From assembly GCA_964036665.1 (NCBI GenBank), contig OZ038530.1, positions 8,818,501 to 8,882,500 on the forward strand: 64,000 nt of DNA, given 5' to 3'. Position numbers and translations under genes: made by a program. Under the pieces are notes generated by a model. That model did no database searches, was not told where the DNA came from, and saw only the letters and a list, made by a program, of their open reading frames with translations. Source of the DNA: Gordius sp. MW1 (Eukaryota; Nematomorpha; Gordioida; Gordea; Gordiidae). Positions 47,566 to 59,200 of this stretch are shown in pieces. Each line of letters opens with the position of its first letter. Positions within the stretch are counted from its first letter, which is position 1.

Positions 47566-48049
47566 AGTGACTTTGCAGTTCTCTAAGGTAGGTATGAAAG
47601 TTGATCATCTTGGGCTTGTCCAGCATTGTAATTAGAAGGGGCAATAATGATTGAAAGAGGGGCAAAATTATCATTTTTTTAAATTTTAGCCCTAATTTTT
47701 ATAAATTATTTTAGCCCTAATTTTTATAGATTTCAACATTATTAGAAAATATAAAGCAACAACGTAGACAAATAGGCAAAAGAAAACCACAAAACAGCAA
47801 ATATAAATAGCTATTAACCAGAACTTTAGCCGGGGTTAGATTAATTAGTATTAAACAACGGTCATCATTAATTTACTGGAGCCAGTTCCACAAACCCGAT
47901 ATATATCAACCTACAAGTTGCCAAAAGAAAATTAATTATAAAGTTAATCAGTCAGGCCCATAAACGTCATAAGCTAGTGTATTTGCTAAAGTTAAATAAA
48001 AGTCATTTACAGAAGATTCACAGCCATTAAAAATCTCCACGGCAATTAT

Positions 48050-48115
48050 GCAAAAATTACAAGTTGGACAACGGACGGACAATGAAAAGCGAGCCCATAA
48101 ATTGCATAGCAATCA
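48050..48115 (+). repeat. Right-end fragment of the 1.9-kb repeat family
   Basis: ACAAGTTGGACAACGGACGG followed by GAGCCCATAAATTGCATAGC; only this end is present. Confidence 0.65.
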
Positions 48116-48575
48116 ATAGAATTTTATAGTAGGTTAGTGCAGCTTGTATTTCAAAATAAATAAATCTCATGTATGAACGAATTCAAGAATTTAAGAGGAA
48201 TATTTTACGGAAGAAAATTCAGTTTTTATTAGGTTAATTTTCACTAGTATTTTACAATTAATATTGTGCATGAAAAATTTATCAAAAATTTATGTTTAAT
48301 AAATAAAAATATTTAAACCATCCTTAATTATTTTTTCATCTTCACCCCCTCCCCTTGTAGAAATGCATAGCAGTTAATTACTAGTTCTCTACATAATTAG
48401 AAGAGCCTAGGTTTGAGGCTTAACAAAATAAATGAGTTGAGATCTATAGACAAAGCCCCCTCAATGTCCGAAGGACTTAGTTAAATGATTTATCATGCAG
48501 TTTAAAAGTTATGTAAGATGGTATCTATCTAATACAAAAGACTAATTTTTAAATGTTTATGAGAAATTAAAAAAA

Positions 48576-49472
48576 TGTAGGGGAGCCCGGGGCTAGTCCT
48601 GGCCCGGGGTTACTCTTATCTTTGTAATTATTTTTTAAAATAATGATATATAATTAAAATTTAAACCATATGTGTATTTTTCCATAAGGTATAAGTAAAA
48701 AATTAAAATCAAAATTTGAGGAAAAACGATTTTTTGGGGCTACAGGAGCCATGACAAAATTTTGTATTTTGCGCATAAAACTTTTTTGGCTTTACATTTT
48801 AAACTAATTTAACTTTTATCCTATAAAGGGATATTTTTTATATAAAAACCGTCTAATGATTAAATTTTTATTCGCAATATAACATGTTAAATTATTGTTT
48901 GTTCATAAAAATAGGCGTTGGGGCAGTCGGAGAGGGGCTAGTTCTAGCCATTTTTCATTGCGTAGACAAATGTCAAGATTAAAAAACAATAATTTTGTTT
49001 AATAATATTTTTTTAGTGTAATTTGGAATATTAATAGACTATTTTAACATTTTTTACATTGCAGAATTTATCTTTTATGGGTACCTAAATCAAATTGTCA
49101 GCTTGACCCTTTTTTATTTGTATTATCGAAAATTTAACCATATTACATTTGCATTCTCTATGTTTTTTACAATAAAACAATCTGTTTATTGATTTGAGTT
49201 AGCATACACCAATAGGAAGTGAAAACGTAAGGAATAATCTATCCCCCAAAAGGGGCTATGACTTGCCCCAGGCATTTTTTAAGTTTTTAAAGGTTTCCTT
49301 TTTTTAAATTTTATTTGTGAGAAAACTATTTATTTTTTCAATGCAATTTTTTTCCTATAGTAAAAAAAGATCTTAAAATTACGTTCCAACAAAAAAATTG
49401 AAAAATAATTTTAAGTTTTTTTTAAAACGCGTTTTAATTTTTTATGGCTATTTAGTCCCCGGTCTCCCCTAC
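48576..49472. mobile_element. TIR element, about 0.9 kb, GTAGGGGAG ends
   Basis: Left end GTAGGGGAGCCCGGGGCTAG and right end TAGTCCCCGGTCTCCCCTAC are inverted with few mismatches. The interior repeats the left-end word in GGGGCTAGTTCTAGCC (48,934) and GACTTGCCCC (49,260). No protein or clear duplication. Confidence 0.65.
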
Positions 49473-50260
49473 GTTAAGATTATGATTGTTAAATTGTCAA
49501 GTCATACGTGTCACAAAAATTGGAATATACTTATAAGCATATATTCTAAAGACATTTTTGACATCTGCAATAATTACGATAAACAATTTATTCAAACTTA
49601 ATCCCAAATTTTTGCGTTAATTTCATCGATAATTTTCTTATAATAACTAGTGGCGTAATATACGCTATATTTAAGCATACACCTTTCTTTACCCCTAACC
49701 AGCTTGATAAAATATTTTCAAGCCACTTTCTTTCAATTTAGTTTTTGCTCAAAAAATTAAATTTTTAAAAATACAATTTTCAAATTTAATATAAGACACT
49801 GTATATGGCTATCTTAAAGTCGAAGTCAAACAAAACTATATCTTCCTAAAAAATTAATATTTTTGAGTCATTATGCATCCATCTCTCGTAAAACGATAAT
49901 GAAATAAAATCAGAATTTTTTTTTATTCATTTATTTTTAATTATAATCTATAACACAAATCATAACGTATAACATGTTGTGACAGTGAAAATCAATTGAA
50001 GGGAGGAGCACATACAAGAATGGAAAGCCATATTGGGATTCACATAAATAAGGAAGGGGTAAAAGGTAGCACTAGAGTTTCGTTATAAATCAACGGTATA
50101 CTTGCGATAAAGACATAAGCAAACGGGGGTACAGGCTATTTGAAGTTGGCGTAATTGTAAGTATCATTTAAATTTTGAAATGATTCACACACAATTCCAT
50201 AAGAAAAACACATTTTAGCAAAACCGTTTGGACCGCAAAATAAAGCTTCAGAGACAGACC
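49473..50260. other. Downstream of cullin-3, no gene
   Basis: AT-rich DNA with no recognised element. AATAAA on the - strand (49,922-49,935) could be the poly(A) signal of cullin-3, 330 nt past its stop. Confidence 0.4.
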
Positions 50261-53200
50261 TTAAGCAACGTAGGTATACACTTTTCTGTAATAAAATAAG
50301 GAATAATTAATATGTAATTTAACATAAAATTTATGTTATTTAGATCATTCGAGATTTTGAAAAAAAAATGACACAAAAACGTAATTTAAATCGACCAAAA
50401 CAAGAGGATGAATGTTGAATTATGTCGATATATAAATAAGGAAATAAAACATAATATTAAATTTAATCAATGGAAATTTAATTACAACTTAAAATGACAG
50501 TCATTAAAAATATTGCATATTCTTGGAAACCTAGTTTCATTTTAATCTCAAGTTGAAAGATTTATTATATATTTTTATTTACGAACCGAGATCTGTGGTT
50601 TACACTCGAAGAAATAATAATAAATTTGAAATAATTGTTGGCAAATAACAAATTAATCTAAGATAAGTCATGTATCATCTAGATTTATTATAAACTATTA
50701 TTTAAAAAAATAACGGTATATTCAGCAAAAGCTACGTCTTCTTTTGTAAAAGCATTATCAGTAACTGTTTTAAATGAATTTCCATGGGTTAAAGAATCGA
50801 GATTAAATAAAATATGTTTATAGATCGCCTTATCAAGATTTATGTTGAACAGGGATTAGTTTTTGAAAATCAATAATTACATTTTAAATTGCTCAATAGT
50901 TAATTGTTACGTAATTATAAACCGGTACACCTCTTAGGAGTTAAATAAATAACTTGCTCGAGTTAATTTTTCATAGATTTAAGAGAAAAAATGTAATCGA
51001 ATGGGTCAAAACTACATTCATTTTTAGACGTTCCGCAAACCTGTAATAAAAAGATTAACCATTTTTTTTTGTTCCGACGCCTAATTCAAAATAAAATTAA
51101 TAGGAAGTTCCGGTCGAGTCGAGATTTATAAAAAAAAGGATAAGAGTACTCAACCAATAAGAGCGGGCGAGGTTAAATACGGCAATTAAATATTATATTG
51201 TGACAACATACACTAATAGACTGCTTAACTCTTATCTATTCAGGCATAGCGTTGCGGCGATAAAAATGAAAAATAATTTCCAAGTTAAATTAACTTTATG
51301 AGTTCTGCTCTTTTTATTATTTATAAGATCGCTATAATGATTAAAATGGGTTGTTACACGTAAAAGATTAATGATCATTGACCAACACATCCTTCATTAT
51401 ACAAAAACTTCGTAGATTTTAAAGATGGCGGTCGTTTTAAGCAACACTTCAGATGTGTGAATATATAAGAGATGAGCAGTCTGTAGTGAAACTATTAAAT
51501 GTTGAGTTCATTTACCTCGAAAGAGATTTGGTAGGGATGCGCACAAGGTTAAAGGAGAAAGAACACGCGAGGAGAATTAACTTGAATTGAATGTTTAACG
51601 TTACTTAGAACCTCTACTGACATATAAATGCGCGATTTATATATTCCTTATTATTGTTATAATTTGGGTATAATAAAATACACTACCAACCCTTTTTTAC
51701 TAAAAGTCTATTTAATAATCTATGTGTGATGACTACCAACCTATCATCAGAGGTGCGGGCCAAATATTCGCGTTCAATTAAGCCTTCAACCCGTTTTTTA
51801 ATGACTTGGGGACTCGGAAGGAATCGGGCTTTGAGCTGTTCCGTCACGGCCGTTATTAAAAGGTTGTGGGCCAGTTGACGACGGGCTTTCATGATTCTCA
51901 CTATGGCAGCTTCTATTTCGTGCTTCCTGTCTTCGTCCACCTTTTCGCGCGTCTCTTTGCGTTCCGGATCCGTTTCGCCCCGGGCTAATACTATATAAGG
52001 TATAAATTTGTGAGTGAATAATGCCTGGGATGCTGAGAAACACCATTTTGTTATAGTACGAATAAACCAATAAACCTTATGAACTAGTGAAGGGAGTATA
52101 ATTTTAAAATTTAGCATACAGACGGGCGCTAGAGTAAACCCAAAGCCACAAGCTTAAATTTATATTAATAATTTAAAATGATTTCTGAATTCAGCCCATT
52201 TTTAATTAAGATGGGGTTAGCAGGGTGAGACATGTAGGGGCAGGTGCTACCCCATATATACCAAAACTGTAAAAACTTAGTAAAAATTTCATTAAACATT
52301 AGAAATTTATCAATTTGCCCCCCCCCCTAAGCCATTATCGCATCGATTCCCGGCTGCGCCCATCAAAAAATGACATTTAATCTAAACCTTATTAAATTTT
52401 TCGGCATTTTGTTAAGCGGACCCCAAAATTAATTAATACTATGGATCGTATAGTTTTAAGTAGGCGTATTCCACAACTCAGCCTCATGCCAAGCATTTAA
52501 AGTCCATTCTTTAGTGTAGGCGTAGTTTTCCTAGTTCAAACGGAGATTTTTTTGATTTTATAATTATAAACAAGTCCATCAACATCTCCGCAAACAACAC
52601 ATAACGATGAAAGATTCGATTCGACAAAATTACCTGTTTGGATTTTGACGCGATGCAGCTTTGAGGTGAAGGATTCGTTAATTGTGAAAACGTGATCAGG
52701 ACCTAGATAAAAGCCAACAATTAAAACTTATTATACAAGCGCGTGATGTAAAATAGATTTTATTTTAACCCTATCCCAAACGTAGTTCGGATCCTAGCTA
52801 ACAAATTTTGAGATAAAACACAAAGAAAAATGCAAAAGTTTATCCCACGGTCATTCTATGTGGAATCGTGTAAAAAAGACGATGATCTAATATATTTTAG
52901 TAATCTCCAAAAATTTTGTTCTTTTTATCCAATTGATTAACGAAAATCGGCTAAGGTGGTATGGGCATATACCAAGAAGGGAGATGATGTAAATCAAAAA
53001 GTACTGGACATGGAGGCACCGAGCAAGAGAGAAAGAGGACGACCTCGTGTAACGTGGAAAGGGCAATTCGACAAAGTTATGAAAACTAAGAAGCCGATTA
53101 AGATGAAAGAAAGTCATGACAACAAACCCCACGGCCGTGGGACTAAATACTTGATAAGAAGAAGAAGAAGAGTTAACTTAAAATATTCTTAACTTGACTC

Positions 53201-56200
53201 TTTTAAGGCATATGCCGTATACCTATATCTTTGCTTTTGGGTGTTTTTAAAAGGATTCGTTGCGTCGGTTTTCCTATGGCTAAAGATTGCAACGCTCTCA
53301 CCAAATCTCGTTCGGGAATGTCTGTTTCGGAAGCGATTTCCTATAGTAAAAATATTTTAGGTAAGCCTCCTGTAGATATTATTTAAATTCATATTATAAG
53401 CATCAAGCATAAATCTTCGATCCTGAAATTGTTAAATTTTTGAAGGTCCATATTAATAGTTTTATTGACTTCCCTCAAAAATTTAAAAGAGCTAGTGATA
53501 GCGCCCTCATTAAGGGTCAATAACAGTGCGATGAAAATTAAACAAAACTTTTAATAGCACCGAAAACCAGTAACTACTAAATAGAAATCTCCTTTATAGC
53601 TATCCAGCTGAGGGATTAAGGTAAACAGACCATTTCCCTCGAAGCGATGTTAGTCAAATATTGAATATTGTGCAATAAACGCAACAGCTAATATAAAAAC
53701 TCTAAGAACGTAGACCAAAAAACGGTCCTAGCGCCTTTCAAGGTCGATCAAGCCAAAAATAAAGTTCAACCCGACACCGAGGGCCTAAAAGTGTGGACTA
53801 GTGTTGTGCAAACGGCCGGGTTTTGTTTGGCCGGCCTTTGGTTTCAATCGACTTAACATAAACAGACTAAAAGTTTGACCAAATAATCTCAGATCTATTT
53901 GTCTAAGAAAAACAGACCAAAAAACTTTTGGTCTGTTTGTGTTTAGTCGACTAAAGCCAAAGCGCGACCAAACGAAACCAGGACGTTTTTACAACACTAG
54001 CGCTGACTATTGCCCCAGATCCTACTTACCTCGTACGACAGTTTGAGGTGGGTGTTGAAGAGGGCCAAAATGCACATCTGATAAGTGGAAACGGAGATGA
54101 TGTGCTTGCGTACGGTGGCGCACGGGGCGGTAAGGATGGCAGTTTGGCCAGAGGTTGTCGTAGATGTCGTGGTTTGGGGAGTTGGGACGAGACAATTTGA
54201 TTTATCACTTTCGTCGGTCCCCGTTGAGGCGGCCCCAAAAAACATTGCCGTCAAGTCGGCTGTCCCGAGCTGGGGCTGAAGCGTTAGTTGTCGACCGCAG
54301 TGTTTGTTCAGGTAGAATCTGCGAGAGGAAACATTAGTTACAAGAGAACATAGAAAATTTGACATCGAAAACAAATTTTTTCCTGATATTTTAGGTGTGA
54401 AGGAGCTTGAAAAATTATCTAAAAGTCAGTGAATGTGAAAATCATATTGACCCCGAGTGTTTGTTCAAGTAGAATCAGCGAGAGGAAACATTAGTTACGA
54501 GAGTGACCATTAAATTTGGAAAATTTGATGTCGAAAAGATCTTTTTTACTGATATTTTAGGTGTGAAAGAGCTTGAAAAATTATCTAAAAGTAAGTGAAT
54601 TAGAGAATCATATTATCCTCGATTGACTCGCGACAGGGGGTGGCAGGGGGCGGCTGACCCCGTCTATATCCAAAAATTCTTTAAATTTTATTAAAATATG
54701 GCTAAAACTTCAAAAAATTATCATTTTGCCCCTCCCTAAATCATTATTGCCCCCCCCCCTAATCCATTCTTGACTAACGCCCATGACCATTAGTGAGGAA
54801 TGACCATAAACTGGATACATTGTTTAACTGATTTTAAGGAGTTTAGCTAGTGTTATGCCAAATAAAATTAATTTGTGGGTTCCACCATATGTTTTGAAGT
54901 GATTGTTAGGAGGCAATGGTTATATTTGAAACGCCTAAAACCAATATTTATGAAGGAGCCAAAAGTATTGGAAACCGACCTTTTCTTACCTCACTTAGGC
55001 ATATAGCCAAGTCGCTATTAAATAAAGTTGTACAATTTGGTTTTGTTCGATGAAAGCTGCGGACGCATTTTGAGTAAATTAATAAACATAAGGAGAGGGT
55101 ACTTTTGCCAAAACGGTCAAGCTACCATTTCATTAATCAAACTAAAGCTCTATTCAGGAAGAAATGATTAAAATAACGACAAATGCCGGTTTATAAACTA
55201 GATTTTGGCGCTCAACTTAAGCTTAGTTTAGAGGGGAAATTTTGCAAAAAAACTGAGCTGTTGGACCTCTCTAAGACGCGTGGCCAAATGCGTTGCGCTA
55301 ACTTTAGTGTTCATAGTAACCGTCTAACATAGTGATATAAAACGAACATTTCGAAACGAAAACCAAAAAAGGATGCTAAATATATATGACCTTTGTCAGG
55401 GTAATGGACAAAAGATTGCCTTTCGAATAATTTGCTTCGGTTTAACTTCACTCAAAAATATTTATTGCAAAGCGTTTTGACGGTCATCATATCAAATAAC
55501 TTTTGTTATAAAATAATTTAAATGCCTTAACCAAAACGTTCAACTATTGGTTGTATCGAAAAATCCACAAATTCAATTGGTCACGATCACGACATTATAA
55601 CAAACATACGGAATAAAGTCATAAGCACATTTTGAATTGTTAAAAAGGTATTACATTTGCAAATTGTCTGTAAAGCTCGAAAATATCGCTAAAAGCTCCA
55701 CTCGTAAACACGTTATAGACATTTCCTATTTGTAGCACAAATTGTGCAAGACGAAGTTATAAGCCCATAATAAGTCGCAATACCGATTAAAAACACAATT
55801 TAGACGATTAAACGCCCGATTAAAATAACTAAAAGAAAACGGAGTAAGCTACAAGGCAATCAGCTACTATTAAACGGAAGAATAAAGACAAATTTGCAAA
55901 ATGTGCTTTCACAAGAGTATAAAATTTAATATATGTAGGGCGCATCATGTATACTAAATGGGAAACTTGGTAAACATTACATATTCTTAAAATTCAAGGA
56001 AAGTGTTACGTTTTAAAATTTTCGAAAGCCATCCTAGCCACAAAGGGCAGGGTGCAATTGGGTGAGATGGATTGTGTAGGCCAATATCCCGTCGTTAATA
56101 CTTGAACCGATAAATCGACCCCGGCGTTGTGTATCTAAATATTATTATGCGAGCAAACGATGTAAAAACTCTCGGGAATATATTATCATAATAAAATTAG

Positions 56201-59200
56201 GCAATAAATTATCGCTTCCACGCCTTATTTCTTATTTAGGCAACATTATTTTGGAATAAATATAAGGTAATGGATAATTTTTGTCTTGAAATTCGCTGGT
56301 GATAAAAAAGGGATTCTCAGTTCAAAGTCTGTTCCATGGGCGTAGTGTTAAATTTATTAAAATTAGGGCTAAAATTTCGAAAAATGATCACTTTGCCCCT
56401 CCCTAAATCATTATTGCCCCCGCCCTCTAATCCCGATGCTGGCTACGCCCATCGTCTGTTCTGCTTTAAATGTAAAAGAAAATAAGTAAATTCTTTTACA
56501 ACACAACAATTTATTCTATTTTGTCAGAGTTGTACATCAAATTATCATATTTTAAGGTAAAAAGGATGGGGGCTAATTTTGATTAAACTCATTTTCTTGA
56601 ACAATACGAGCAAAAATAAAAATATTGCCCATGATCCTAACGCATTTAAAACCATATCAACACTCGAAAAACATTTCACTAAGAATTTAGATATCGCTGA
56701 TAAGAAGTTTAATGATAAAATACATTTTCGGTCTGAAGGTAGGCGTTAAAATCGTTATTTAGCATCTGGGAAACGTGCATGTCCTTGAACATGCCTTCCA
56801 GTTTGGCCGTAAATTGACACCCGCACTCGGTCTAACAAATGCAAACCCCAAAATAAATGTACATGTAAAGGAATTACGAAAATCAAGCTAAAAAATAGGC
56901 TTTAAGTAATAAAATTCAACAATTAATGCCCAAGTTTGTTTTACTTTTTGTGCCTATAATTCAAAAAAATTATTTAAAAGCAAGAATGAGCGATAAAAAT
57001 TTTAAATTTATATTAACAAAATGGACTCACTTCGAACAAAATTACAAAATATTTCTATTTAAGCTCTCTCAGTCTCAACAACCATCTTAATTTTGCACTC
57101 CGTTTCACCTAGCCATCTTTAGTTTACTAGTTAGGAATAAAATTATTTTCTAATTTTAAAACAAAAAATATCGATAATATATAAAACGCCTCGTACTTTA
57201 AGTTTGGAGATCATGCTCTTCTCGATGTCGTCAGATACGCTCTTGTTGAGGAGCAGCCTCTTCGCCAAATGCTGTTTGTAGTAACGTTCGAAGACGTCCT
57301 TTTCTTGCAGGAATCGGAAGAGGACCATAGATTTATCCAGGATGTTTTCCACCTCCTGTTCCGACAACTAAAAGAGAAAGCGTTCGAGAGATAATTTAAT
57401 ATATACAAAAGCAAAACTAATTGTTCAGCTAGATCAAAACAGCTTGCAGTTACAATTTGGCGATAGTTTTAAAGCTATATAAATGCTATACCACTTTGTC
57501 AAATTAAAAAATTAATTTACCTATAATAGTTAAAATATTATATTTGCAAAGAGTAAAAAGTCAATTTTTAAATGACAAAATCATAAAAATGCTTCATTTC
57601 CCAAAATCCCCTTTAGGATTCTGTTTTTCCTTAGTCAACCTCTAGAATTAGTCGAAATTTGAAAAACAGACCAGAATCGACCGTTAGTTTTAGTTGAACC
57701 AAAGGAAGAGCAAACAAAACTCAACCGTTTTTACAACACTACAAAGGAGTACTAATTCTACAACATCTATATATGTATATGTTGCAAAAAATCTTTACAG
57801 ATAAATGATTTAATTAATACAGGAATAGATAAAATGTGTCTATAAAAGAAAGTAAGGAAATGGTTAAATTACTAAAAAATTTATAATTGCTCTATTACCC
57901 CCTTGACCCCTTTTTTCAGCTTATCGTCGATGAAAAGTGATAGGTATTCGGGGGATTTGGGATTTAGGTTGAGGAAATATTCGAAATCGGCGGCTAGGGT
58001 TTGTTTGAAAAGTTTGTCGTTGGAGAAGGCTTCTCGCAAGAAATGGTCGAATTGATCTTTCAACTCCAACAAGCTCTGCCCCGTTAAATGTAAAAATTAT
58101 CATCATTTATAGTGATACAATTAACAGTTTAGAGTGATTTAATTGTATCAACATATGCAGTAGGTTTAAGGGTTGTAATTCTAAAACAGCTTAAAACCTT
58201 TAAATGCCAATAATTTTTGATTTGCTCAACATTTGATGTTTTAAGCTTTTAAATCATAGATTAATAGTACGAGAGACGTGCAGCTGATAATTAAGGGGAT
58301 ATATTAACAAATTAAACCAATTTCTGAAGGACTTAGGAACTTAAATAATAATAATTAAATGTTAAACTTACCTATGAAAATGTAATTATTATTTCACCCA
58401 TAACTTTTGCAGGTTGTTACCGCACAAGTGGGCATATTCAAAAAACCTCAACCAAAATGGAAGAAGTTACTTAATAAATTTCAAATTAATTTTCCCCTAA
58501 TTAAAAATGATGGGCGTTTATGTAAAAGTGTTGCCTGTATGAAAGGGACGGGATTTTTGGGTTGTTTATCATCTTCGGAAACCAAGTCTTTCCCCTTTTC
58601 CCTGAGGTAAGTGCTAACGCAGGTCGTGATACAACGCAAACCATTGGACACCCGGCTCAGCAGTTTATACATGCAAGCTAGGTCGGCAACTTTGTCGTTT
58701 TTTAGCATAAAAACGACCCCAGAATTTTCCATCTAGCGTTGGTTTTGGCATATTAAAAACCACAAATTTACACAATGTACACAAAAAGGTGTACACATAT
58801 TTGGCAATAAATTTTTTTTAAAGTAGGCATTTTTATGTTAAATTTATATATTATCAAGACCAATAGGATTGAATGAGGGTGATTATAGAGAGCAATATAA
58901 TAACTCAAAAAATAAAGGTTAAAATTATATATTAGGCTGATAAACTTTACCCAAGTGTTATTTTCTTATAGCAAATCTCAATAATTAGGTTATTGAATTA
59001 GATAACAACTATTGTGAAATAAAATACTAGACTTCGAAATTCAGAAGACTGGCTTAAAAACATAAACAAAATAAAAACGGTATAAAAGAATAACGCGTAG
59101 ACGCTTACGTCTACTATGGTTTTCATGTGTTTGCAAATGAGTTCTTCCTCCACCACCTAAACAAAGCAAATTTTGATAAATTTAATCATGCATTTTAACA

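Noticed and set aside
51683..51740. Alternative cullin-3 C-terminus by read-through
   Set aside because: Unlike any cullin C-terminus, while a properly phased exon at 50,261-50,285 supplies the conserved ending.
53997..54279. Open frames in other registers over cullin-3 exon 13
   Set aside because: Shadows of the real exon, whose frame is fixed by GRQLTLQ and by both splice phases.
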